Source: JAZDOT01 sp043798355 (GTDB lineage Bacteria; Patescibacteriota; Gracilibacteria; Peribacterales; Peribacteraceae). Taken from it: 64,000 nt of DNA. The stretch covers positions 1 to 64,000 of the forward strand of contig JAZDOT010000047.1 in assembly GCA_043798355.1 (NCBI GenBank), in the 5' to 3' direction. Shown here in pieces: positions 7,628 to 15,634 of the stretch (its first letter is position 1; every line of letters starts with the position of its first letter). The notes below the pieces were generated by a model. It did no database searches, was not told the DNA's origin, and saw only the letters and a list, made by a program, of their open reading frames with translations. The position numbers were made by a program, and so were the translations under genes.

Positions 7628-8893
7628 ATGCCAGTCTACGACGCACTCAAAGCCTCTGACCCGGACGTGTACAGAGCCCTCATCGGCGAAATGCGCCGCC
7701 AAGCAGAGGGCGTGGAACTCATCTGCTCGGAGAACTACGTCTCCCCCGCTGTGCTGGAAATTATGGGATCCGTCTTCAACAACAAGTACTCCGAAGGATA
7801 CCCGGGAAGGCGCTACTACGGAGGGCAGGAATTCACCGATGCCGTCGAAACGCTTGCCATCGAGCGGGCGAAGCAGCTCTTCCATGCAGGGCATGCCAAC
7901 GTGCAGCCGCACGCCGGAGCTCCCGCGAACATCGCAACGTACTTCGCCCTCATGGAACCGGGGGACACAATCATGGGGATGGACCTGAGCCATGGAGGCC
8001 ACCTGACGCACGGCCATCCCGTGACCTACATCACGAAGATTTTCAAATTCGTCCGCTACAAGATGAAGGACGTCGAAACCGGCGAACTGGACTACGACGA
8101 GATGCGGGAAGTGGCGAAGCGCGAGAAGCCGAAAGTTATCATGGCAGGGTACTCCGCCTACCCGCGGGAGGTGAACTACGCCGCCATCCGGTCGATCGCG
8201 GACGAGGTCGGCGCCGTCGCCATCATGGATATGGCCCATGTCGCAGGACTCATCGCGGGAGGCGTGCACCGAAATCCCTTCGATGACGGGTTCGATATCT
8301 GCCTCACGACGACGCACAAAACGCTGCGTGGCCCGCGCGGCGGGATGATCCTCTGCCGCGATGGCGAATTGGGAAAGAAGATCGACAAAATGGTCTTCCC
8401 GGGTTTCCAGGGCGGCCCCATCATGCAGATGGTTGCTGCCAAAGCGGTCGCCTTCGGCGAAGCCCTCCGCCCGGAGTTCCGGGACTATGCCGCGCAAATC
8501 ATCCGCAACTCTAAGCACCTCGCAAAAATCTTCATGGATCACGGCGTGAAACTCATCACCAACGGAACCGATAATCACCTGCTGCTCGTCGACTGCGTGA
8601 AATCATGGAACATGGCCGGCAATGAAGTGGAGCACCTCTTCGACAGCATCAATATCACCCTTAACAAGAACATGATTGCTGATGACCCGCGGAAACCCAT
8701 GGATCCGTCCGGCGTGCGTCTCGGCACCCCCGCCATCACGACCCGCGGCATGAAGGAAAAGGAGATGGAGGTGCTCGCTGGCTTCATGCTCGCAGCGATC
8801 GAGAAACGGGGCAATGCCACGGCCATGCGGGACATCCGTGAAGACGTGAAACGTTTCTGCCTGAAATTCCCGGTACCCGGCGTTACGCTCTAA
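7628..8893 (+). CDS. glyA: Serine hydroxymethyltransferase
   Basis: PLP enzyme interconverting serine and glycine with THF and methylene-THF; cytoplasmic. It has 421 residues, starting at MPVYDALKASDPDVYRAL. The PLP lysine is K231 in TTTHKTLRGPRGG; also visible are ICSENYVSP, the NKYSEGYPGRRYYGG loop and the DMAHVAGLIAGG region. Full length and apparently intact. Upstream is 207 bases with no other firm gene. Confidence 0.97.
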   Translation: MPVYDALKASDPDVYRALIGEMRRQAEGVELICSENYVSPAVLEIMGSVFNNKYSEGYPGRRYYGGQEFTDAVETLAIERAKQLFHAGHANVQPHAGAPANIATYFALMEPGDTIMGMDLSHGGHLTHGHPVTYITKIFKFVRYKMKDVETGELDYDEMREVAKREKPKVIMAGYSAYPREVNYAAIRSIADEVGAVAIMDMAHVAGLIAGGVHRNPFDDGFDICLTTTHKTLRGPRGGMILCRDGELGKKIDKMVFPGFQGGPIMQMVAAKAVAFGEALRPEFRDYAAQIIRNSKHLAKIFMDHGVKLITNGTDNHLLLVDCVKSWNMAGNEVEHLFDSINITLNKNMIADDPRKPMDPSGVRLGTPAITTRGMKEKEMEVLAGFMLAAIEKRGNATAMRDIREDVKRFCLKFPVPGVTL

Positions 8894-8896
8894 TGC

Positions 8897-9616
8897 CTAT
8901 CGCCGGGAAGGCGGCTTCTGCGCTCGAAATGGCCACCTGAGCAACCGGAGGAGAGAGGGCTTGCTTGAAATGGAGGAAGAAAAGGGAAGAGAAGAAGTAG
9001 AGGAAACAGACCCGGCGTCGCCTCGCGGCTCTGCCGAGGCGCGGGAAGCAGAAGAAGCAGAAGACACCGAGAATTCTAACAGGGGGGCAACCGGCTTCAG
9101 GAGAACGGCGTCGGCCGTGTAGGTCTCGCGATTGCGTGCGCGGATGGCGACCATGACCCGCTGCCCGTAGGTGACCGTCACGGTCCCAAAGCTCTGCCAC
9201 GGGACGCCGTTCTCCACGGGACCGTTCGGGAGCGCATCCTGTGCAAAGGCGTGGACAAGGAGCTCATCCTTCGCATCCGCCACTCTCAGTTCTAATCGCG
9301 GCGCCTGGTGCTCCACGATTGCAGGCCACGTGACGAACACCTCATAGACACCGGCAGGAACATCCACGAATGTCCAGCTGGCAGACGCCCACTGATTCCT
9401 CCACTGTGTATGGCTGTGGAGGTGATAGCTCCCGCCGTATCCTCCGCCCTCGACAACCGTCCAGCGCTGTCCAAGCGTATTGAATCGACCGAGCACATCA
9501 CGATCATCGATGAGGAGAGACGGCTCCTCCGGTGAAACGAGGGCGAGCAGTTTCGCCCCTGCGACCGACGATGCAATGAGAACGGAGAGAACGATGACAA
9601 TGGAGAAACGGCTCAT
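8897..9616 (-). CDS. Exported protein with one golvesin C-terminal-like domain (A)
   Basis: Secreted or membrane-tethered protein of 239 residues with N-terminal hydrophobic segment MSRFSIVIVLSVLIASSVAG. Residues about 35-165 match the golvesin/Xly carbohydrate-binding-like domain: GQRWTVVEGGGYGGSYH, ASWTFVDVPAGVYEVFVTWPA, WQSFGTVTV and YTADAVLLKPV. The tail is Ser-rich and contains the 47-bp repeat (9003-9049) read in frame, followed by a basic end. Its ATG overlaps the stop of the upstream paralog (9613-9616), so the two are co-translated. Confidence 0.78.
   Translation of the reverse strand: MSRFSIVIVLSVLIASSVAGAKLLALVSPEEPSLLIDDRDVLGRFNTLGQRWTVVEGGGYGGSYHLHSHTQWRNQWASASWTFVDVPAGVYEVFVTWPAIVEHQAPRLELRVADAKDELLVHAFAQDALPNGPVENGVPWQSFGTVTVTYGQRVMVAIRARNRETYTADAVLLKPVAPLLEFSVSSASSASRASAEPRGDAGSVSSTSSLPFSSSISSKPSLLRLLRWPFRAQKPPSRR
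9003..9049 (-). repeat. 47-bp palindromic repeat, copy 2, inside a coding region
   Basis: Exact inverted copy of 4482-4528. It is translated in frame in the Ser-rich tail of the golvesin-like protein as SRASAEPRGDAGSVS. Confidence 0.85.
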
Positions 9617-10278
9617 GCGGAAGAGAAAGAGGATGAAGAAGAGGATAGAGAGGAGGAACGACGCATGAGGAGAACAGCATCAGCGCTGTATTTCTCGGTA
9701 TTCGGCGCGGAGGCGCTGACCGTGAGCATCCCGGAGAGCCGGAGTGAGCCGATCTGCTGCCACATAACCCCATCATACAGCATCCCATGAGGGGCTGTGT
9801 TCTGATCGATGGTTGCGGACACGGCGGGAGAAGACCCCCCCTGAATGCCGTACGAAACGTTTCGGGAAGCCCCAACGGTTGGAACCCACGTCACGAAGAC
9901 GTCGTACGTGCCCTCGGGAAGGGCTCTGAAGCGCCACCGCGCGCTCGTCGCAATGTTCCTCCCGAACGTGAAGAGATGGAGGAACGATGATCCTCGGTAC
10001 CCCCCGACGGTGTTATCCCGTCCCGTGAGCCATCCCACGCCCTGCGTCTTGAAGGCGTCGGGGCCGACAGTGTCGTCGATGATGAAGACAGATGAGAGAA
10101 AAGAGAAGGAGGAAACAGAAGAAGCAAAGGAAGAAGAGGCAGAAGAGGAAGAGGATTGCGATACAAAAATGGCTCCGGGGGTGAAGACGTGTTCCTGTAT
10201 CCAGACCCGAAACACTTTCGATGTCGAGAGCACGCCGCACACGGTCACGAGAAAGAGGAAGCCGATTTTCATGCGCAT
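9613..10278 (-). CDS. Exported protein with one golvesin C-terminal-like domain (B)
   Basis: A 221-residue paralog of the downstream gene, starting at MRMKIGFLFLVTVCGVLS (signal or anchor segment). A Ser-rich linker (about 40-65) is followed by the golvesin-like domain: VGWLTGRDNTVGGYRGSSF, ARWRFRALPEGTYDVFVTWVP, MWQQIGSLRLSG and YSADAVLLMRR. It ends in a poly-Ser run. Such domains are found on extracellular enzymes and adhesins and are thought to bind sugar polymers; here there is no catalytic partner. It is first in a two-gene unit. Confidence 0.76.
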   Translation of the reverse strand: MRMKIGFLFLVTVCGVLSTSKVFRVWIQEHVFTPGAIFVSQSSSSSASSSFASSVSSFSFLSSVFIIDDTVGPDAFKTQGVGWLTGRDNTVGGYRGSSFLHLFTFGRNIATSARWRFRALPEGTYDVFVTWVPTVGASRNVSYGIQGGSSPAVSATIDQNTAPHGMLYDGVMWQQIGSLRLSGMLTVSASAPNTEKYSADAVLLMRRSSSLSSSSSSFSSA

Positions 10279-10291
10279 GGAGAAAGCGTAC

Positions 10292-10319
10292 AGCGAATAG
10301 CGAATAGCGAATAGCAACA
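10292..10319. repeat. Heptanucleotide array (AGCGAAT)3 plus one degenerate unit
   Basis: Three perfect AGCGAAT units followed by AGCAACA, just upstream of the golvesin-like B gene. Confidence 0.85.
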
Positions 10320-10394
10320 GTAATGACAGGCAAAGCATGAAACTCGCTCCGCGCAATTGCATGCCATCCCGTGCGATGTTACAACCACCCTCCT

Positions 10395-10922
10395 ATGAAA
10401 AAATCCTCCGCCTTCTTCCTCCTCGCAACTCTCCCCCTCCTCGTGTCTGCGGCAAATGCTTCCGAGTGTGCGGGCATTCGTTCCGAGAAGGGGCAGGACG
10501 CGTACGAAGAGTGCCTCCTGTCGAAAGAAGAAGAGCAAACGGCAGACTCCATACAGAAATATAGCGACAGTCTTTCTCGGAGTCGCGACTCTATCTCGCG
10601 GTATTACAAGCGTCGGCGCACGGAGATCGAGGATGAGAAGCAGTACAGAGACCGCGACTTTGAACTGAAGGAAGATGATGCCAACAGAGATATTCGCTAC
10701 GCACGGGATGATGGGGTATCCGAAGACCGGATCCGCCTCATGGAGGCAAAACTGAGGATTCTCCAGAACAAACGGCGCGTAACGCAGGAATACTTTGACC
10801 GGAGACTGGATCTTCTGAACACCAAAGAAGAGAAGGAGACGCGTGAGCTCGACCTCTCAGCTGCCGAAGAGGCAAAGCAGGCGTGGGGAAACGCACTTCA
10901 AAGGGCAGGGGTCCATGAATAG
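10395..10922 (+). CDS. Exported coiled-coil protein, unknown function
   Basis: 175 residues starting at MKKSSAFFLLATLPLLVSAANA, a clear signal peptide. The mature part is almost wholly charged helix (KRRRTEIEDEKQYRDRDFEL, later LRILQNKRRVTQEYFDRRLD), predicting an extended coiled coil in the cell envelope. There are two cysteines near the mature N-terminus (SECAGIRS, YEECLLS). No family was recognised. It is divergent from the golvesin-like pair. Confidence 0.75.
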   Translation: MKKSSAFFLLATLPLLVSAANASECAGIRSEKGQDAYEECLLSKEEEQTADSIQKYSDSLSRSRDSISRYYKRRRTEIEDEKQYRDRDFELKEDDANRDIRYARDDGVSEDRIRLMEAKLRILQNKRRVTQEYFDRRLDLLNTKEEKETRELDLSAAEEAKQAWGNALQRAGVHE

Positions 10923-11257
10923 TAAGAATGGCAGACGAAAAACACGCCTTTTTAGATAGAGATGTTATTTTAGAATTATTCGCATACAGAAGAGATAAAC
11001 ATCGCATCAATTCTTGAACAAATAATATACTCACAAAATAATTATATGTTCCTGCCATGGTAAAAACTTGCACGACTCTGGTCACATGAGTACAATGGCC
11101 GGATTTGCATCGATTGCAGATCAAGGCCATCAGCCAATGCACTCTTCACATCTTAAGAGAAATACACACACCCAGGAAAACAAACACACACCCGCCCCGG
11201 GGCACACACAAACAATACAGACAATTGAGCTCCTTCACACCACCGCTGAAGAGGAAT
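10923..11257. other. AT-rich and CA-rich intergenic sequence
   Basis: No convincing gene. The first 130 bases are AT-rich; 11160-11215 is a low-complexity stretch rich in CA and CAC. It leads into the candidate RNA at 11258. Confidence 0.5.
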
Positions 11258-11671
11258 AGAGCAGAAAGAAGGGTAGCCACCAAGGGTAGCCGCATATGCT
11301 GCCGCTCAGTCACCCTTTCACACCACCTGTGACCCTGCTGAGGATCGGGCACCATCCCTGTCGTGTTCACCCCGCGGGCTACCGTTCTCTCTGCTCTGTA
11401 ATGACGTGCCGTTGATGAGAGGCCGCTCTACGGCATGCAAAAACTACTCCCCATGGTTTCCTTCGCTCCGGCGATGTTTTGAAGCCTGGCACGGGGACCT
11501 CGTCGGGTTGCGAGGAGAAACAAGAAACCAAAGCAAGGCAGAGAATCGAGGGCTCCTCCCCTCAGTCAGCTTCCATTCAGTTCGGCTCAGAGACATGAAT
11601 ATATGTCACTGATAGCCGCGGAGGCGAGACATAAAAACAAAAAAGGCCAGAGGTTACTTCTGGTCTTTTTT
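11258..11671 (+). ncRNA. Candidate structured non-coding RNA, family unknown
   Basis: No protein gene fits here, but complementary segments are dense. 11258-11278 pairs with 11377-11397 over about 19 base pairs with two mismatches (GAGCAGA/TCTGCTC, AGAA/TTCT, GGTAGCC/GGCTACC). Inside, GGTAGC/GCTGCC and CTCAG...CTGAG form smaller helices. Further on are TGCCGT/ACGGCA, GGTTTC/GAAACC and CCTCG/CGAGG. An intrinsic terminator closes the region at 11645-11671. The first 140 bases have the outline of 6S RNA (closing stem, wide bubble, terminal stem), but I could not match conserved residues of 6S, RNase P, tmRNA or SRP RNA. Confidence 0.5.
11645..11671. terminator. Bidirectional intrinsic terminator
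   Basis: A 7-bp stem, GGCCAGA/TCTGGTC, with a 7-base loop, flanked by an A-run on the left and a T-run on the right. It works for the plus-strand RNA candidate and for the minus-strand operon ending at 11685. Confidence 0.85.
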
Positions 11672-11684
11672 GCGTGAGAGGAAA

Positions 11685-14375
11685 TCAAGCCTTCTTCTCC
11701 TTCCTCTCTTTCAGCTCCAGCATCACCTTACTCGGCGGAGGAATGCCCCCGCTCTTCTCCAGTTTCTTCTCCAGATCCGCCTTGGATATCACCTCTTCGG
11801 GAGTCAGTGCCTCCCCTGCATACTCCTTCTTGCGGATCATATTGTAATCGTTCGTCCACATCTCACGATCCCGCCACGCACGATACTCTTCGAGCTTCAT
11901 TCCCTTCTTGCGGGCTTTCTTCAGTTCCTCTTCCTCTTTTTCCTTGGATTTCTCCGCGGTCTTCGCCTGCTTCTTCGCCGCTCCGGCACTGGCCGCCCAT
12001 ATGCGGATTTTTTCTTCGACTTCCTCGCGCGACACCGAGTACCGCTCCCGCGAGAGATCGCGGATGATCGCCGTACGCTTGGAATCCTCATCGTACTGCG
12101 GCGGCGGAAGCATGGAGACGGAGAAAGGCTTCGAGGGGATGCCGTCGATCATGAGCCGGACGTACGCGTGGTACTTGGGGAGACTCAGAATATCTTTCGG
12201 GAGCACCACCTCCTCGAACTGAAGGCTCATCTCCTCGGCATCATCACTCCCGATCTGGAAGCTGATGAGGGACCCGACGTTCCCGAACACCGCATCCTTG
12301 AGCGCCGTACTCTTCTCGCCGATCGTCAGCTGCGCGATGTACTGGTTCGCCATGGTGAGGTTGAGACGATACTTGCGCGCCTCGGAGAGGATGGTCGCGA
12401 AGGACTCGGTCGCGAAGTTCTGAAACTCGTCCACGTAGAGGTAGAAGTCTCTCCGCTCCTTCTCGGGAATGTCCGCGCGGCTCATGGCCTCGATCTGGAA
12501 CTTGGTAACCAGCATGGCGCCGAGGAAGGCCGACATATCCTCGCCGATCCGCCCCTTGCTCAGGTTCACAAGAATGATCTTCCCCGTATCCATGGCAGAG
12601 CGGATGTCGAGGCTGCTCCTGATCTGCCCCACGATGTTACGGATGAGCGGCGTGGAGAGGAGCTGTCCGACTTTGTTCTGGATGGCGGAAATGGCTTCGG
12701 TACGGTACTTCTCGGACCACACGGCATACTCATCCTCCCAGAAACTCTTCACCAGCGGATCCGTGACGTGACTGACGATCTTCGCTCTGTACGCGTCGTC
12801 AGCGAAGATGCGCATGATGCCGAGCATGCTCGTCCCTTCGTTCTCGAGGAGCGCGAGCAGGGTGTTTCTCAGAATGTGCTTCATGCGCTCGCTCCACGTA
12901 TCGGGCCAGAGCTTCTCGAACACGCCCATGAGACCCGACGCAACAATGGGACGCTGCGATGGATCGCGGTACTCCAGCATGTTGAAGGAAATGGGAAAAT
13001 CACGGTCCGCGGGATCGAAGAGAACGACGTCGTTCGATCTATTCTTCGGCACCGCCTTCAGCGCCGCTTCGAAGAGGTCGCCATGCGGGTCGATCACGGC
13101 GATCCCCTTCCCCGCGCGGATATCGCTGTAGATCATGTTTTCGAGCAACGTGGACTTGCCCATGCCCGTTTTCCCGATGCTATAGATGTGCCGCCGCCGG
13201 TCGTCGGGCCGGATGCCGAAGGTCGTGCGCTGTCCGCGGAAGACCGCCTGTCCCAGCGCCGTCACGTCCTCCTCCGTCGAGAGCGGCAGGTTGATGGGCG
13301 GCTCCACCTTCTTGGAGTACACCCAGTCGATGTTCGGCGTCTGGACGAGGAGAGTCGGGATATGCCAGAGAGTCGCGATCTCTTCTACGGAGAGAATGAA
13401 CGGCCGCGAGTGGAACCCGTGATCTATCTCCGTGATGCGCCGGATCGGCTCTGTTTTGAATCCGTTGCAGTGCGGCAGCGTGAACTGCCGGAAGCTGCCC
13501 GCCATTTCCTCCAATTTGTCCTCCGCCTGCGCGGCAGTATCACTCGTTGCGATGACCGTGAGACGGACGTTGCAGACGAAGAGGAGCCGGTTCATTTTGT
13601 CGAGCGCGGCGGCGACGTGGTCTTCCCGATCGTGGGATCTGGCACTCTGGCGCTCTTTTTCTTCATCATCCTCACGGCGCGTCGGGCGCATCTCGGGAGA
13701 GAGGAGGGGTGGCAGAGAGAAGTAACGGTTGAACCCCGGCCACGCGCGGAACCCCCCGAGGAGCGTCGCAATGGGCAAGAACAGGAGACGCCGCCATCCG
13801 CGGGCGAGCTGCATGCGCGTGAAGAGCTTGGCGTAGGTGCCCGAGAGCGCGGGGAGTCCTTTGGTGAGAAGCGGAATGAACCTCAGAGCCCGCTTGCGGT
13901 AGCTGTCCCCGATAGGTTTCACGATGATTTCGACCATGGCACGCATGCCCGGACGCGCGTAGCGCGCGAGGGCGGAGGTGATGCCGGCGATGGAGTCCAC
14001 ATTCGTCCGCGTGAGAAGATCGTCAAACTGGGGATGTCTCTTGATAGGAAAAGGCTCCGGATTTTCAAGGACGAGGTCGCGAGTCACGAGGATCTCCCCT
14101 TCGTGCAACTGGAAAGGGTCTTCTTTGGCCTGCTCGATGTCCACATCCGGGTACTGCGCGTAGAGCTGGCTCTCCGCGAGGCGCACGCCCCGCTCCGTCC
14201 CGCGGATGAAGAAGGCGATCTTCCCGTCGCGTGCCATAGAGATGGAGAGACCGACCTTGGCGTGTATGCCCGAGAGCGAGTGGAGTGCCGCAACCGCGGG
14301 CTCCATGTAGATGGGACCGCGGTCATTATCTTCGTTCTGGGCGGCGCGGACGCGGAGGAGAATTGTTTCTGGCAT
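11685..14375 (-). CDS. Type IV coupling-protein/HerA-like ATPase
   Basis: A large P-loop ATPase of 896 residues of the VirD4/TraG-HerA (DUF87-like) class. Walker A GKTGMGKS is at about 401-408, a DPHGDL motif follows, and Walker B FYLYVDEFQNFA is near 644-655, with the sensor-like MANQYIAQL after it. The first 390 residues are a family-specific N-terminal region, and the last 90 are Lys/Glu-rich coiled coil. Such proteins pump DNA or protein through type IV secretion machines; in CPR bacteria they may serve DNA uptake or pili. It starts 8 bases after hrcA and is likely in the same CIRCE-controlled transcript. No other secretion genes are nearby. Confidence 0.8.
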   Translation of the reverse strand: MPETILLRVRAAQNEDNDRGPIYMEPAVAALHSLSGIHAKVGLSISMARDGKIAFFIRGTERGVRLAESQLYAQYPDVDIEQAKEDPFQLHEGEILVTRDLVLENPEPFPIKRHPQFDDLLTRTNVDSIAGITSALARYARPGMRAMVEIIVKPIGDSYRKRALRFIPLLTKGLPALSGTYAKLFTRMQLARGWRRLLFLPIATLLGGFRAWPGFNRYFSLPPLLSPEMRPTRREDDEEKERQSARSHDREDHVAAALDKMNRLLFVCNVRLTVIATSDTAAQAEDKLEEMAGSFRQFTLPHCNGFKTEPIRRITEIDHGFHSRPFILSVEEIATLWHIPTLLVQTPNIDWVYSKKVEPPINLPLSTEEDVTALGQAVFRGQRTTFGIRPDDRRRHIYSIGKTGMGKSTLLENMIYSDIRAGKGIAVIDPHGDLFEAALKAVPKNRSNDVVLFDPADRDFPISFNMLEYRDPSQRPIVASGLMGVFEKLWPDTWSERMKHILRNTLLALLENEGTSMLGIMRIFADDAYRAKIVSHVTDPLVKSFWEDEYAVWSEKYRTEAISAIQNKVGQLLSTPLIRNIVGQIRSSLDIRSAMDTGKIILVNLSKGRIGEDMSAFLGAMLVTKFQIEAMSRADIPEKERRDFYLYVDEFQNFATESFATILSEARKYRLNLTMANQYIAQLTIGEKSTALKDAVFGNVGSLISFQIGSDDAEEMSLQFEEVVLPKDILSLPKYHAYVRLMIDGIPSKPFSVSMLPPPQYDEDSKRTAIIRDLSRERYSVSREEVEEKIRIWAASAGAAKKQAKTAEKSKEKEEEELKKARKKGMKLEEYRAWRDREMWTNDYNMIRKKEYAGEALTPEEVISKADLEKKLEKSGGIPPPSKVMLELKERKEKKA

Positions 14376-14383
14376 GAGGTATT

Positions 14384-15097
14384 TTAGGAGCCGGAACGGA
14401 GAAGATCGGCGACGAGGGTGAGAGCGACGGTGTTGTAGGCGTAATCCATGCGCATGGGCCCGAGAACGCCGATGGCACCAGCCTGTCCGCGAACGGAGTA
14501 CGCGGTGACCATCAGGCTGCAGCTCGGCACCCGCTCCAGGATGTGTTCATCCCCGAGGTAGTACCGGACGCGCTCGTCGATCTCCACTTGTTCGAGAATC
14601 CTGCTGAGCTTTTCTTCCAGGAACTCCGCCACCCCGCTCGCGAGGAGCGGATTACCCTGGAACTCCGGCTGCTTGAGGACGTTGGCCAGTCCCATGAAGT
14701 ACACGTTGTTCTTGTGCGGAACCGTGGCGAACGCCGCATTCGGAATCATGTGGGCAAGGAGAGCGACGGCTTCATACACGCGCTCCTGATCCTTGCGACG
14801 GAAGTACTGTTCTTTGAGCGCGTCGAATCTCCTTCGTACAGCCCGCTCCGTGCGTGACGGCTCCATGAACTCCTGCACGTATGCTCTATACCCCTTGGCC
14901 GTGGGGATGCGTCCGGCGGAGACGTGCGGCTGTCCGAGGAACCCCTCATCTTCTAAAAAACCCATCTCGCTGCGGATGGTCGCCGACGAGCAGCAGAAAT
15001 CCCCCGCCTCGAGGAGCTTCTTGGACCCGACCGGTAATGCGGTTGCGATGAACTGATCGATAATGGCCACCAGAAGCTTTCCCTGTCGCTCGTTCAT
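14384..15097 (-). CDS. hrcA: Heat-inducible transcription repressor HrcA (short form)
   Basis: Winged-helix repressor of class I heat-shock genes, which binds CIRCE. It has 237 residues, starting at MNERQGKLLVAIIDQF. The HrcA signature is clear: SSATIRSEMGFLEDEGFLGQ, then PHVSAGRIPTAKGYRAYV, and the C-terminal GPMRMDYAYNTVALTLVADLL. Typical HrcA is about 340 residues, so roughly 100 residues of the central inserted/dimerisation region are missing. A CIRCE element overlaps its own promoter, so it is probably autorepressed. It is not next to grpE-dnaK as is common. Confidence 0.93.
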   Translation of the reverse strand: MNERQGKLLVAIIDQFIATALPVGSKKLLEAGDFCCSSATIRSEMGFLEDEGFLGQPHVSAGRIPTAKGYRAYVQEFMEPSRTERAVRRRFDALKEQYFRRKDQERVYEAVALLAHMIPNAAFATVPHKNNVYFMGLANVLKQPEFQGNPLLASGVAEFLEEKLSRILEQVEIDERVRYYLGDEHILERVPSCSLMVTAYSVRGQAGAIGVLGPMRMDYAYNTVALTLVADLLRSGS

Positions 15098-15103
15098 GGG
15101 TGC

Positions 15104-15109
15104 AGTATA
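15104..15109 (-). promoter_or_regulatory. -10 box of hrcA
   Basis: TATACT on the minus strand, 6 bases before the ATG at 15097. The expected transcription start falls on the start codon, so the hrcA mRNA is probably leaderless. The CIRCE operator overlaps this box. Confidence 0.55.
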
Positions 15110-15133
15110 GCACTCGGGTGGCTGGAGTGCCAT
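15107..15133 (-). promoter_or_regulatory. CIRCE operator (HrcA-binding site)
   Basis: Inverted repeat with half-sites GGCACTC and GAGTGCTAT separated by 9 bases (consensus TTAGCACTC-N9-GAGTGCTAA). The inner GCACTC/GAGTGC match perfectly. It ends 9 bases before the hrcA start and overlaps its -10 box, which supports both the HrcA call and the start codon. Confidence 0.88.
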
Positions 15134-15151
15134 TCTTCACTGTCCACTCGC

Positions 15152-15442
15152 TTACTTCTTCTTCGCCTTCACTGCGGCTTTCGTTTTCGCTGCCGTCGCC
15201 TTCGTCTTCACCACCTCCGTCTTCTCCGTCACAGTCTTCCCCGCCGCCATGCGCTTGCGGAAGCGCTCCACACGGCCGCCGCGGGCCTCCCCCTGCTTCT
15301 TACCGGTGTAGACCGGATGGCACATGCGGCATGTTTCAACCGAGATTTCTTTGACCGTCGCCGGGATCCGGAAGATCGCCCCGCACGTCGAGCAGGTGAT
15401 TTTCGCGTCCGCAAACATTTCGGGGTGGATTCCGGGTTTCAT
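15152..15442 (-). CDS. rpmE: 50S ribosomal protein L31, zinc-type, with Lys-rich tail
   Basis: Ribosomal protein bL31 of 96 residues, starting at MKPGIHPEMFADAKITC. It holds the zinc-type cysteines CSTC and CRMC, so it is the C+ form. After the usual domain (about 70 residues) comes a Lys/Ala/Thr-rich extension ending in AAVKAKKK, which may contact rRNA. Its promoter is TTGCAA-N16-TACACT with 9 bases to the ATG. hrcA lies downstream on the same strand but has its own promoter. Confidence 0.95.
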   Translation of the reverse strand: MKPGIHPEMFADAKITCSTCGAIFRIPATVKEISVETCRMCHPVYTGKKQGEARGGRVERFRKRMAAGKTVTEKTEVVKTKATAAKTKAAVKAKKK

Positions 15443-15451
15443 AACGGGGGC

Positions 15452-15479
15452 AGTGTAGCGACGGATAGGGCGATTGCAA
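15452..15479 (-). promoter_or_regulatory. rpmE promoter
   Basis: TTGCAA (15474-15479), a 16-base spacer and TACACT (15452-15457) on the minus strand, 9 bases before the ATG. There is no Shine-Dalgarno sequence. Confidence 0.55.
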
Positions 15480-15498
15480 GAAAAAGGACGGGGACTGG

Positions 15499-15533
15499 TA
15501 TAAGGGAATACGGGTGTATGGGTACGGGTACTC
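15499..15533. repeat. Degenerate heptanucleotide array
   Basis: Five 7-base units (TATAAGG, GAATACG, GGTGTAT, GGGTACG, GGTACTC) in the rpmE-gyrA gap. A roughly complementary, irregular array lies at about 15565-15597, so the gap is a large imperfect inverted repeat. Confidence 0.55.
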
Positions 15534-15634
15534 CTCAAAAATGGAGCTGGCATAACGAAGACCAATACACTCATATTCCCATATACTCATACACCTCCTC
15601 CCGCATCCAAAAAACTTCACCGAAGTCTCGTCCA

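Noticed and set aside
11258..11671. RNase P RNA, tmRNA or SRP RNA
   Set aside because: I looked on both strands for GAGGAAAGTC/ACAGAA (RNase P), a tRNA-like end with GGTTCGA and CCA (tmRNA) and GGTCAGG...GGAAGG (SRP) and did not find them together. A weak GGTGTGAAAGGGTGACTGAG likeness to RNase P on the minus strand lacks the rest of the core.
11670..14387. Very long open frame on the plus strand opposite the coupling ATPase
   Set aside because: It is the antisense shadow of a high-GC gene; the minus-strand product has Walker A/B motifs, the plus-strand product is Arg/Leu/His-rich with no motif.
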